Of a DNA stretch of 12,594 nucleotides, positions 1-6,755 are shown in pieces; the first letter of the stretch is position 1, and each line of letters begins with the position of its first letter. A program made the translations under genes and the position numbers. The stretch lies in NCBI GenBank assembly GCA_900539625.1, contig UQCW01000063.1, forward strand, positions 1-12,594, read 5' to 3'. The notes below the pieces were generated by a model that saw only the letters and a list, made by a program, of their open reading frames with translations, made no database searches and was not told the DNA's origin. Source of the stretch: an uncultured Prevotella sp. (GTDB lineage Bacteria; Bacteroidota; Bacteroidia; Bacteroidales; Bacteroidaceae).

Positions 1-22
1 ATTGAACATGACTTTTTGGACA

Positions 23-54
23 CAAAGTTCGCCACATATTGGGGAACGTACAAG
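23..54 (-). promoter_or_regulatory. Possible Bacteroidetes-type promoter for a leftward gene beyond the window
   Basis: Read on the minus strand, CTTG (51-54) is followed after 20 bases by GAACTTTG (23-30). This differs from the Bacteroidetes consensus TTTG-N19-21-TAnnTTTG by one base in each box. It lies beyond the terminator of the GTPase gene, so it would drive a gene that starts to the left of position 1. With two mismatches, a chance match is quite possible. Apart from this motif I see nothing coding in positions 1-120. Confidence 0.25.
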
Positions 55-120
55 ACGGTGGGTTTCGGATGGTTACATTTATAAGAGCATATTTATATCC
101 GTTTCTGTATTCCACAAAAT

Positions 121-188
121 CTTACAAAAACATATTCGAGCTGCTTCTCAATCTATTCACCAAAACAAGATTTGAGAAGCAGCTCGAA
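121..188 (-). terminator. Rho-independent terminator of the COG0523 GTPase gene
   Basis: A 16-bp perfect stem (135-150 paired with 173-188) extends by three more pairs past a single bulged base, around a loop at 154-168. Read on the minus strand the stem is followed by TATGTTTTTG, a U-rich tract. It begins 23 bases past the stop of the minus-strand GTPase gene, which is the expected place for its terminator. Confidence 0.85.
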
Positions 189-210
189 ATTGTCATAAGG
201 ACTATCTCAT

Positions 211-1452
211 TTACTTGGACTCCAGACAATCATCAAGGAGTTTTTCAATTGCAGCACGATCCATATTTTGGCCGATGAAAACAATTTTCTGCATACGATC
301 GCCATATGTATCGTCCCAATCGTTCATTATGGAGGGATTCTCCTTCTTGAAATTGTCAAATTCCTCTTGGGGCATGGTTGCATACCATTGTCCAGCCTGT
401 GTTAGAGACACCTGTTTACCTGCCTGCTCAAACAAATAACACATATCTCGTTCTGTACTAAAATAACACAATCCCTTGCTACGGATGACATTCTTAGGAT
501 AAAATCTTGCTATAAATTGGTCAAATTCCACCATATTAAACGGCTTTCTGCGCTGATAAACAAAAGTACTGATACCATATTCCAAGGCTTCCCCTACCTC
601 ATCGTTTTCTATTCCATGACGATGTCCAGCTGAAGAACAATGCTCATGTGATGAATGAGAGCAGCAACCGTGTTCATTGTGGTGGTGGTGCTCCGGGTGT
701 TCTAAATCTGAATCTTCAATGTGCTCCTCCATCTTCCTGAACCATTGTGCAGACGTTGCGACCTTTTCCATATCAAACGCATTGACATTGAGAAGAATAT
801 CCAAATCTACATCACAAAAGTCACAGGTAACAATTCTTGCACAAGGCTGAATTTCCCTTATGACTCTCTCCACATTTTCAAGTTCCAACTTTGAAATTTC
901 TGAAGCTTTGTTTAATAGGATAGTATTACAGAACTCTATTTGCTGAATGACAAGACTTGCCAAATCCTCTTCTTTTGGAACGCGATGAGATAAATCATTA
1001 CCACATGAAAATTCATCGCGTAGTCTCAAAGCATCAACGACCGTGACAATTGAGTCAAGCCGTGCCACACCATTTTTAACAAGGTTCGGATACAATTGCG
1101 GATAGGAAACAATCGTTTGCGCAATAGGATCTGGTTCGCAAATACCACTTGCCTCTATAACAATATAATCAAACCGCCTTTGACTTACAATCTCGTTTAA
1201 TTGTTGAACAAGGTCTAATTTCAAAGTGCAACAGATACAACCATTTTGCAAGGGCACCAAACTGTCGTCTCCTTCGCCAACAACACCTCCCTGTGCTATC
1301 AGTTTTGCATCGATGTTGATTTCACCTATATCATTTACGATAACAGCAAATTTTATATTGCTTTTATTTGTCAGTATTCTGTTCAACAAAGTGGTCTTCC
1401 CACTTCCTAAATATCCAGTCAACAATAACACTGGAACCTGATAATCATTCAT
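211..1452 (-). CDS. COG0523/CobW-family GTP-binding protein (putative zinc metallochaperone)
   Basis: A 413-residue P-loop GTPase of the COG0523 family (CobW, YeiR, ZNG1), whose members use GTP hydrolysis to hand metal, often zinc, to client proteins in the cytoplasm. The Walker A motif GYLGSGKTT is at residues 13-21. The family's metal-binding CxCC (CICC) is at 72-75, and a Walker B-like segment ending in EASG lies near 97-103. A His/Cys-rich linker (about 251-279) holds an HHHH run and several further His and Cys residues; it joins the GTPase domain to a CobW C-terminal domain (about 291-409). The usual NKxD base-recognition motif reads NKAS (181-184). The gene has its own upstream gap, separated from galK by a terminator, so it is probably not part of the galactose operon. 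The metal is inferred: family members for zinc and cobalt look alike, and no clear Zur site was found upstream. Confidence 0.9.
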   Translation of the reverse strand: MNDYQVPVLLLTGYLGSGKTTLLNRILTNKSNIKFAVIVNDIGEINIDAKLIAQGGVVGEGDDSLVPLQNGCICCTLKLDLVQQLNEIVSQRRFDYIVIEASGICEPDPIAQTIVSYPQLYPNLVKNGVARLDSIVTVVDALRLRDEFSCGNDLSHRVPKEEDLASLVIQQIEFCNTILLNKASEISKLELENVERVIREIQPCARIVTCDFCDVDLDILLNVNAFDMEKVATSAQWFRKMEEHIEDSDLEHPEHHHHNEHGCCSHSSHEHCSSAGHRHGIENDEVGEALEYGISTFVYQRRKPFNMVEFDQFIARFYPKNVIRSKGLCYFSTERDMCYLFEQAGKQVSLTQAGQWYATMPQEEFDNFKKENPSIMNDWDDTYGDRMQKIVFIGQNMDRAAIEKLLDDCLESK

Positions 1453-1560
1453 GCCACATATATTTATAAGTCAATATTTCTTAGGAACCGATTTAGGGTA
1501 ATAGCTGGAAATCTACTTACTTAAACATGACTCAGCATAATCCTTCGCTACTACCAATAA

Positions 1561-1598
1561 TAAAAAATGAGAGAAAGTTTTTCAACAATCTCTCATTT
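1561..1598 (-). terminator. Rho-independent terminator of the galactose operon (after galK)
   Basis: The arms AAATGAGAGA (1565-1574) and TCTCTCATTT (1589-1598) form a 10-bp perfect stem with a 14-base loop. On the minus strand the hairpin is followed by a run of T (complement of the A run at 1562-1567) and TATTATT. It sits 23 bases beyond the galK stop and separates galK from the downstream GTPase gene. Confidence 0.88.
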
Positions 1599-1620
1599 CT
1601 ATCAGTACGTTTCTAATTTA

Positions 1621-2781
1621 TTAGCACAATTTGCGTGAGCCATCACCAATAACGACATCGATGACAATTGGCTCCTTGCCAAACTTCTCTTTATATGCCT
1701 TCTTGGCAGTAGCAATGAAGTTGTCATACAAATCATCGCTTACAAGATTGATGGTGCAACCGCCGAAGCCACCACCCATGATTCTGGAACCAGTAACACC
1801 GCAGCTATGGGCAACATCATTCAAGAAGTCGAGTTCAGGACATGAAACCTCATATTCCTTGCTGAGGCCATAATGGGTTTCATACATTTTCTTACCAACT
1901 TCTTCGTAATCGCCTTCTTCCAAAGCAACGCATACTTCAAGAACGCGATACTTTTCGCCGATCACATATTTGGCACGCAATGCATCCTCTTCACTGACTT
2001 CTGGACGAACTTCGTCAAGCATGTCATAAGTTGCATCACGCAAAGAGTCAACTTCAGGATGATGTTTCTTGATTGCAGCAACGACATTTTCGCAGCTCTT
2101 TCTTCTGTCGTTGTATGCTGAAGAAGCTAATTCATGCTTCACCTGAGAGTTCAACAAAACGAGTTTGTAACCCTTCGGATCAAATGGGAAATACTTAAAC
2201 TCCAAAGAGCGGCAGTCAAGACGCATCAAACTACCAGCCTTTCCGAAGACAGAAGCAAACTGGTCCATGATGCCACAGTTGCAACCAATATAATTGTGCT
2301 CAGTAGCCTGACCCACCTTTGCCAACGTAAACTTATCAATTTTGTTATCAGCAAACAAGTCGTTAATAGCAAAAGCATAAGTACTTTCCAATGCAGCAGA
2401 AGAAGACATACCTGCACCAAGAGGCACGTCACCAGCAAAAGCCGTATTAAAACCTTCAACAGGAACACCCAACTTCATCATTTCGCGGCACACGCCATAA
2501 ATGAAGCGGAAGTGTGTAGCGGTAGGGCCATTCTCATCATCCAGACTGAATTCAACATAGTCTTTCAAGTCTATCGAATAAGCGCGAACCTTGCGCGTAC
2601 CATTCGGCTTGATTTCTGCAATGACACCCTGAGTTACAGCACCAGGAAATACGAAACCGCCATTATAGTCGGTGTGTTCACCAATCAAATTAATGCGACC
2701 CGGTGATGCATATACAGAACCTGTCGTTCCATCGAAGTGTTCTACGAAACGACTTCTAACGTCTTCAATAGTCAATTTCAT
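1621..2781 (-). CDS. galK: Galactokinase
   Basis: A 386-residue GHMP-family kinase that phosphorylates alpha-D-galactose at C1 with ATP in the cytoplasm, the first committed Leloir step. The galactokinase signature GRINLIGEHTDY is at 28-39; R29 and the E35/H36/D38 group correspond to sugar-binding and catalytic residues known in the family. The Gly/Ser-rich phosphate-binding loop PLGAGMSSSAALE is at 120-132. The probable catalytic Asp is D173 in GIMDQFAS, and the third GHMP motif GSRIMGGGFGGC is at 331-342. The length is typical and all motifs are intact. It is the last gene of the galM-transporter-galK series, with a 179-bp gap before it that carries a promoter-like box and a long inverted repeat, so it may be transcribed both from the operon and separately. 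galT and galE are not nearby. Confidence 0.97.
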   Translation of the reverse strand: MKLTIEDVRSRFVEHFDGTTGSVYASPGRINLIGEHTDYNGGFVFPGAVTQGVIAEIKPNGTRKVRAYSIDLKDYVEFSLDDENGPTATHFRFIYGVCREMMKLGVPVEGFNTAFAGDVPLGAGMSSSAALESTYAFAINDLFADNKIDKFTLAKVGQATEHNYIGCNCGIMDQFASVFGKAGSLMRLDCRSLEFKYFPFDPKGYKLVLLNSQVKHELASSAYNDRRKSCENVVAAIKKHHPEVDSLRDATYDMLDEVRPEVSEEDALRAKYVIGEKYRVLEVCVALEEGDYEEVGKKMYETHYGLSKEYEVSCPELDFLNDVAHSCGVTGSRIMGGGFGGCTINLVSDDLYDNFIATAKKAYKEKFGKEPIVIDVVIGDGSRKLC

Positions 2782-2826
2782 GGGAGTAGAGTTTTTTTGT
2801 TTGTAAAATTAGGTAGAGAATAAAGA

Positions 2827-2927
2827 GCAAAAGCAGGTGATTGAAATCTATAAGGAATTATTATACATTATTTTCTTAATCGAATCACTCCTATTTTGAT
2901 GATTGAAAATTCAACCACCTGCTTTGC
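2827..2927 (-). repeat. Long inverted repeat in the galK leader (possible RNA regulatory structure)
   Basis: On the minus strand GCAAAGCAGGTGGTTGAA (complement of 2910-2927) pairs with TTCAATCACCTGCTTTTGC (complement of 2827-2845) around a loop of about 64 bases. As minus-strand RNA the stem is continuous apart from one G-U wobble and one bulged U. As plus-strand RNA the wobble becomes an A-C mismatch, so the structure favours the galK-sense transcript. No T run follows closely, so it is not a standard terminator. No target-site duplication flanks it, which argues against a MITE. It could be a leader fold, a processing site between transporter and galK messages, or an mRNA-stabilising stem. 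Confidence 0.5.
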
Positions 2928-2930
2928 GTT

Positions 2931-2959
2931 CAAATATAATTGCGTCAAACGCTTGCAAA
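2931..2959 (-). promoter_or_regulatory. galK: Possible internal promoter for galK
   Basis: On the minus strand TATATTTG (2931-2938) matches the Bacteroidetes -7 consensus TAnnTTTG exactly. A TTTG (2956-2959) lies 17 bases upstream, a little closer than the usual 19-21. The boxes lie just past the stop of the transporter gene. The predicted start, near 2925, would place the inverted repeat at the very 5' end of a leader of about 145 bases. The region is AT-rich, so a chance match is possible. Confidence 0.4.
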
Positions 2960-2960
2960 A

Positions 2961-4475
2961 TTATTTGTTTGATTCCTTAACGCGGCTTCCCACCAAAGCG
3001 TAGAAGAGCAAGTAAGCTGCACAGAAGAGGACAACCCAGAAGCTATTGATGTAACCGATGGCGTCGGCAACAGAAGCCTGGATGAACATCATGACTGCAC
3101 AACCGAATACCATGGTCATAAAAATACCACTGGCAATAGCTGTGTACTTACCAAGACCCTCAACAGCCATATTAAAGATACCACCCCACATAACTGAGGT
3201 GCAGAGGCCAATCAAAAGGAATGCAAAGATGCCGACAGGAACAGGCTGCCATACAAGTTCCAACTTACCCCAATCAACGCCAGGGAAGCTAACTGTAGCA
3301 TCCGTAAAGTTTGGAGCAAAGATTCCGAAGAGAACAAGCGCAATAGTAATCAAAGACACCGTCGTAATCATCTTGCGACTACTTACCTTTCCACCGATGG
3401 ATGCACCGACAAAACGGCCAATCAACATCATGAACCAGTAAACAGCTACCAACATACCGACAGTACCTGCAGGGATGCCAAGACCTGCAAATGTGTTTGC
3501 AATCTTCTGGCTTGAAATTTCTCCCTTTTCAAATTTCTCAGTTGTCTTCACGAGGTCCTTATTCAAGTTTGCGACCTCTGTAGAGTCGTTCTTTTCTTTA
3601 ACAGCTTCAATATCAGTAGTCACAGCAACAAAGTCATAGGCAGCAGCCTCTGCGTTGGCGTATGATTTATTTTCGAAATCCTGAGCAATTTTAATCTTTT
3701 TATCCAAGACTTCCTGGCTGTCTGAACTTAAATACTGCTGAACGAAGTTAGGCACACCAACTTCAATGCCCATGTACAAGAAAATGGCCAAAGCACCAAG
3801 TGCAAAATGACGATAGCTCATGGCACCCTTGATCAAGCCCAATTCCACAGGAGCCTGCTCAGGTTCTTCAATCTTGGTCTTTAAAATAATGACAAATGCA
3901 ACAACGAAAATGGCCAAAGCAATCATCAATGCCGGCGTAGCGTCAGCAATCTTGGCTTTGGTTGCATCTGAGATAAGAGCACCCATCAAAATATAGCAGC
4001 AAACGGCAGCAGTTGAGTTAAACACACCACCAATCTGAATCAGCTGGTTACCCTTGTTACCGCCGCCACCGAGCAGATTAAGCATCGGATTAACAACGCA
4101 GTTCAAGATGCACATGCAGAAACCTGCAATGAATGCGCCGATAAGGTACACTCCGAATACGAGTCCGAGGTTCTTTTCAACGTCAAGCTGACCGCTAAAC
4201 CATTGGATAGAGATACCAACAATACCCACAACGAGACCAATCAAGGCTGTTTTCTTGTATCCAAATTTAGAGATAAGCATTCCAGCGGGAATACCCATTA
4301 CAAGATAGGCAACGAAGTTACCGTAGTTACCAATTTGCGCAAGCACATTGGAGATTTCACCCTGATTCTTAATAATGGTTGCCATTGGCGTACACAAGTT
4401 TGTCACAAAGGCAATCATAGCGAAGAGTGCAATCATGATTACGATAGCTCCCCACTGTTTCTTTTGATTACTCAT
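2961..4475 (-). CDS. MFS hexose (glucose/galactose) H+ symporter, FucP-like, with large mid-protein insertion
   Basis: A 504-residue major facilitator protein of the fucose:galactose:H+ symporter type, probably importing galactose or glucose across the inner membrane. Hydrophobic helices run through the N-terminal half (about 10-30, 45-70, 78-92, 104-130, 150-168, 182-199) and the C-terminal half (about 222-245, 337-358, 370-388, 411-432, 445-468, 475-497). The short loop FGYKKTALIG after helix 2 resembles the MFS A motif. Between helices 7 and 8, at about residues 250-330, is a hydrophilic, Lys/Glu/Asp-rich stretch of roughly 80 residues. It makes this protein longer than the roughly 410-440 residues usual in the family and should face the periplasm. 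The gene lies between galM (41-bp gap) and galK, which points to galactose as substrate. Substrate choice is inferred from context. Confidence 0.88.
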   Translation of the reverse strand: MSNQKKQWGAIVIMIALFAMIAFVTNLCTPMATIIKNQGEISNVLAQIGNYGNFVAYLVMGIPAGMLISKFGYKKTALIGLVVGIVGISIQWFSGQLDVEKNLGLVFGVYLIGAFIAGFCMCILNCVVNPMLNLLGGGGNKGNQLIQIGGVFNSTAAVCCYILMGALISDATKAKIADATPALMIALAIFVVAFVIILKTKIEEPEQAPVELGLIKGAMSYRHFALGALAIFLYMGIEVGVPNFVQQYLSSDSQEVLDKKIKIAQDFENKSYANAEAAAYDFVAVTTDIEAVKEKNDSTEVANLNKDLVKTTEKFEKGEISSQKIANTFAGLGIPAGTVGMLVAVYWFMMLIGRFVGASIGGKVSSRKMITTVSLITIALVLFGIFAPNFTDATVSFPGVDWGKLELVWQPVPVGIFAFLLIGLCTSVMWGGIFNMAVEGLGKYTAIASGIFMTMVFGCAVMMFIQASVADAIGYINSFWVVLFCAAYLLFYALVGSRVKESNK

Positions 4476-4516
4476 GGTTTTTAAAATGATTTTTGTTATT
4501 AGTGAAAAATGATTGA

Positions 4517-5602
4517 TTATTGTTCAACCCCAAATTTGTAGATTGTTTTCTGTGTATAGACCTGTCCCGGCTTCAAAACAACGGGAGGGAAATATGGTCT
4601 GTTAGGGCTGTCGGGGAAATGTTGCGCTTCGAAGCACAAAGCCGAGCGACGTGGGAATGTTGCCCCATGCTGTCCCTTATATCCATCAGCCCAGTTGTCT
4701 GAGTAAAATTGCACTCCCGGTTCCGTTGTATAAACCTCCATGCTACGTCCGCTCACTGGTTCAACGATTTTTGCAGCAAAAGATAATTCACCTGGCTCAC
4801 GCTTGTTTAACACGAAACAGTGGTCATAACCTGCTCCATTTCTAATCTGTTCGTCATCAGCATCAATACGTTCGCCCACTGCATGCGGCTCTGTAAAATC
4901 AAACGGAGTTCCTTTCACGCTTCTGATTTCGCCTGTTGGGATACTGTTTTCATCAATTGGAATATAGAAATCTGCATTGATATGGCAAACCACATTCTCG
5001 CATGTCGGCGTCGGATTGCCAATTCCAGACAAAGAGAAGAAACCATGGCTTGTCATGTTCACCACCGTTTTCTTGTTTGTTGTTCCCTTGTAATCAATTT
5101 TCAGCTCATTATCATCGCTCAAAGTAAACATAACCGTCATCGACAATTCGCCAGGGAATCCTTCTTCGTAGTATGCCGAAATATATCTCAACACGAGCGT
5201 GCGGTCATTAATCTGTTCTGCATCCCAAACGCGAGCATGGAAACCAGTAGGGCCGCCATGCAGATGGTTAGGACCGTTATTGACTGCGAGGTTATATTCC
5301 TTTCCGTTGAGCGTGAACTTGCCTTTGCAAATACGATTGCCATAGCGTCCAACCAAGGTTGACAAAAATGGTTCGGGAGAATTGACGCAGTCTTCCAAGT
5401 TATCATGACCTTGAATGACATTTTCAAATTTACCATTTTTATCTGGGACCATTATAGCCACAATGGAACCTCCATAATTGGTGATTGCCACTTCCATGCC
5501 GTTGGCGTTGCGCAGGAAGAACAAATCGACCTTCTTTCCGTTAATTTCTCTTTGAAAATCAGCTTTTTTAAGTCCGCTTACAGACTGGATATTGCTTTCC
5601 AT
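4517..5602 (-). CDS. galM: Aldose 1-epimerase (galactose mutarotase)
   Basis: A 361-residue GalM-type mutarotase that interconverts alpha and beta anomers of galactose or glucose and so supplies the alpha form that galactokinase needs. Family catalytic features are visible: R86 in GRYGNRI, the NHLHGG motif at 112-117, the general-acid His H186 in MTSHGFFSL, D260 in GYDHCFVL, and the probable catalytic base E325 in CFEAQHFPDSPN. No signal peptide or lipobox is seen at the N-terminus, so it should be cytoplasmic, unlike the exported mutarotases of some gut Bacteroidetes. It is the first gene of the minus-strand galactose operon; the transporter gene starts 41 bp after its stop. The length and motifs are complete. 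Confidence 0.95.
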   Translation of the reverse strand: MESNIQSVSGLKKADFQREINGKKVDLFFLRNANGMEVAITNYGGSIVAIMVPDKNGKFENVIQGHDNLEDCVNSPEPFLSTLVGRYGNRICKGKFTLNGKEYNLAVNNGPNHLHGGPTGFHARVWDAEQINDRTLVLRYISAYYEEGFPGELSMTVMFTLSDDNELKIDYKGTTNKKTVVNMTSHGFFSLSGIGNPTPTCENVVCHINADFYIPIDENSIPTGEIRSVKGTPFDFTEPHAVGERIDADDEQIRNGAGYDHCFVLNKREPGELSFAAKIVEPVSGRSMEVYTTEPGVQFYSDNWADGYKGQHGATFPRRSALCFEAQHFPDSPNRPYFPPVVLKPGQVYTQKTIYKFGVEQ

Positions 5603-5629
5603 GGTCGTTATTTTTTTGTTATGCTATCG

Positions 5630-5661
5630 CAAATTTGCTAATAACTTTTGAATATACCAAG
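5630..5661 (-). promoter_or_regulatory. galM: Probable promoter of the galM-transporter-galK operon
   Basis: On the minus strand CTTG (5658-5661) is followed after 20 bases by CAAATTTG (5630-5637), one mismatch from TTTG and one from TAnnTTTG. Transcription would begin near 5623 and give a leader of about 20 bases before the galM ATG. The -7 box is embedded in the palindrome GCAAATTTGC, so a dimeric regulator could bind over it; this is inference. Confidence 0.45.
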
Positions 5662-5994
5662 AATTTTTGCAAAATTTCCATGCTCAGATTTTTTAATTAC
5701 GTTTATGTAGATATTTCCCGCTGCCATTTGCACATACGAAATATGAGGTATTTGGGGGGATATTCTAAAAAAGGTATTATAAGATACTTAGCATGCAGCA
5801 CCAGAAATACACGTTTTGAAGAATGAAGAATATCTCCAAAACGAGCCTCTCTCCATCACACGAAACATATTTTAAACGCCATCGCCTAACCAATAACCAA
5901 TTGATTCAAGACCCTTTCTTTCTTACCAAACACGACAAATACCATTTTCCCATTGCAAAACGCTCGACAGCGCCCCATCTTTTCAATTTATTAT

Positions 5995-6025
5995 TTTGAC
6001 ATTTAAGAGCCTTATGCTAACTTTG
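5995..6025 (+). promoter_or_regulatory. Canonical Bacteroidetes promoter for the DUF4199-glycosyltransferase unit
   Basis: TTTG (5995-5998), a 19-base spacer, then TAACTTTG (6018-6025) match the primary-sigma consensus of Bacteroidetes (TTTG-N19-TAnnTTTG) exactly. The start would fall near 6030, leaving a leader of about 115 bases before the ATG at 6148. It is the best promoter match in the window. Confidence 0.8.
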
Positions 6026-6033
6026 CATCAATT

Positions 6034-6065
6034 CAAGGAGGCTCCGCTTTTTCGAACGCCCCTTG
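6034..6065 (+). repeat. Hairpin at the 5' end of the DUF4199 transcript leader
   Basis: CAAGG-A-GGC (6034-6042) pairs with GCCCCTTG (6058-6065): 8 base pairs with one bulged A and a 15-base loop. It begins only a few bases after the predicted transcription start, where a stable hairpin could protect the mRNA or control it. No riboswitch class was recognised. Confidence 0.35.
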
Positions 6066-6147
6066 TAAATGGCAAGAAACAATTAGGTTTTACTATCACC
6101 CGAAACGACGCTTCAAACAAACATACAATAAATCAGGCAACTCAATT

Positions 6148-6720
6148 ATGAACCAGTCAGCCAACAAATTCAAGCAGCTTAATGCCTTCGCCATGCAATA
6201 TGGCATAGCCTTAGGAGCATGGGGCATACTCTCCTTAGTAACCACGGGAGTATCCTTGAAAATCACCTCTCTTTCACTTCTAAGCAGCATTGTCACGCTC
6301 GCTTCGCCAGTCATCGCGGCATTGCTCACATCAAGATTCCGCAAGAGCACAACCACCCCCGAAGAGGGCTTTACCTTTGGAAGAGCATTTCTGTTCGTTT
6401 TCACAACTGGGTTCTACGCTTCAATATGGATCGCAGCCTTCGTCTTCCTATACCTGGCCTACTGGGACAATGGCTATATTTTCAACGCCTATGAATCCCT
6501 GCTTTCCAGTCCTGAATACGCCGGAAGCATGCAGCAGAGCGGCCTTATGAATTCATTAAACGCCAACAGCGTCTCCGACATGATTGACGCAATGAGAAGC
6601 ATCTCTCCCGCTGGCTACACATCATCTGTCATCTACATGAGTTTCATGACAAATCCAGTCATCTCGGCCATTATAGCCTTGATCTGCCGAAAAAGTCCCA
6701 ACTTTGGAAAAGAAAATTAG
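6148..6720 (+). CDS. DUF4199-family integral membrane protein
   Basis: A 190-residue protein with four predicted membrane helices (about 14-36, 41-62, 78-107 and 156-183) and a polar segment at about 110-155 that includes a Ser/Asn/Met-rich stretch. Size, topology and the FTFGRAF-type segment after the second helix resemble the DUF4199 family of Bacteroidetes, whose function is unknown. It follows a canonical promoter and precedes the glycosyltransferase gene by 35 bp, so the two are probably co-transcribed. That pairing suggests a role in membrane or envelope glycan work, perhaps assisting the lipid-linked glycosyltransferase, but this rests on context only. The family call is from memory of the sequence pattern. 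Confidence 0.75.
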   Translation: MNQSANKFKQLNAFAMQYGIALGAWGILSLVTTGVSLKITSLSLLSSIVTLASPVIAALLTSRFRKSTTTPEEGFTFGRAFLFVFTTGFYASIWIAAFVFLYLAYWDNGYIFNAYESLLSSPEYAGSMQQSGLMNSLNANSVSDMIDAMRSISPAGYTSSVIYMSFMTNPVISAIIALICRKSPNFGKEN

Positions 6721-6755
6721 TCGTATAACACCATATAAGATAAAACTGCCAAACT

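Larger units (their letters stand above)
5603..6147. other. Divergent intergenic region between galM and the DUF4199 gene (545 bp)
   Basis: This AT-rich gap separates the leftward galactose operon from the rightward gene block and carries promoter-like boxes for both directions (5630-5661 and 5995-6025). It also holds the palindrome GCAAATTTGC (5629-5638) overlapping the galM -7 box, a 7-bp inverted repeat CGTTTTG/CAAAACG (5812-5818 and 5837-5843), and a leader hairpin at 6034-6065. Short open frames inside it have no recognisable protein character. No RNA gene was recognised. Confidence 0.6.

Noticed and set aside
39..278. Plus-strand 79-codon open frame at the left end
   Set aside because: It runs through the terminator hairpin at 135-188 and into the 3' end of the GTPase gene on the opposite strand. 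The composition is not protein-like.
2134..2706. Plus-strand 190-codon open frame opposite galK
   Set aside because: galK on the other strand carries every GHMP motif; the antisense frame has no family features.
2827..2927. MITE or small insertion bounded by 18-bp inverted repeats
   Set aside because: No flanking target-site duplication, and the arms pair better as minus-strand RNA than as plus-strand, which points to an RNA fold rather than transposon ends.
5635..5826. Plus-strand 63-codon open frame in the divergent gap
   Set aside because: It begins inside the predicted galM promoter, has no promoter of its own and resembles no known protein.
6014..6151. Plus-strand 45-codon open frame whose stop overlaps the DUF4199 start as ATGA
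   Set aside because: Its ATG lies at or upstream of the exact -7 box (6018-6025), so the predicted transcript would begin after the start codon. The peptide has no recognisable character.
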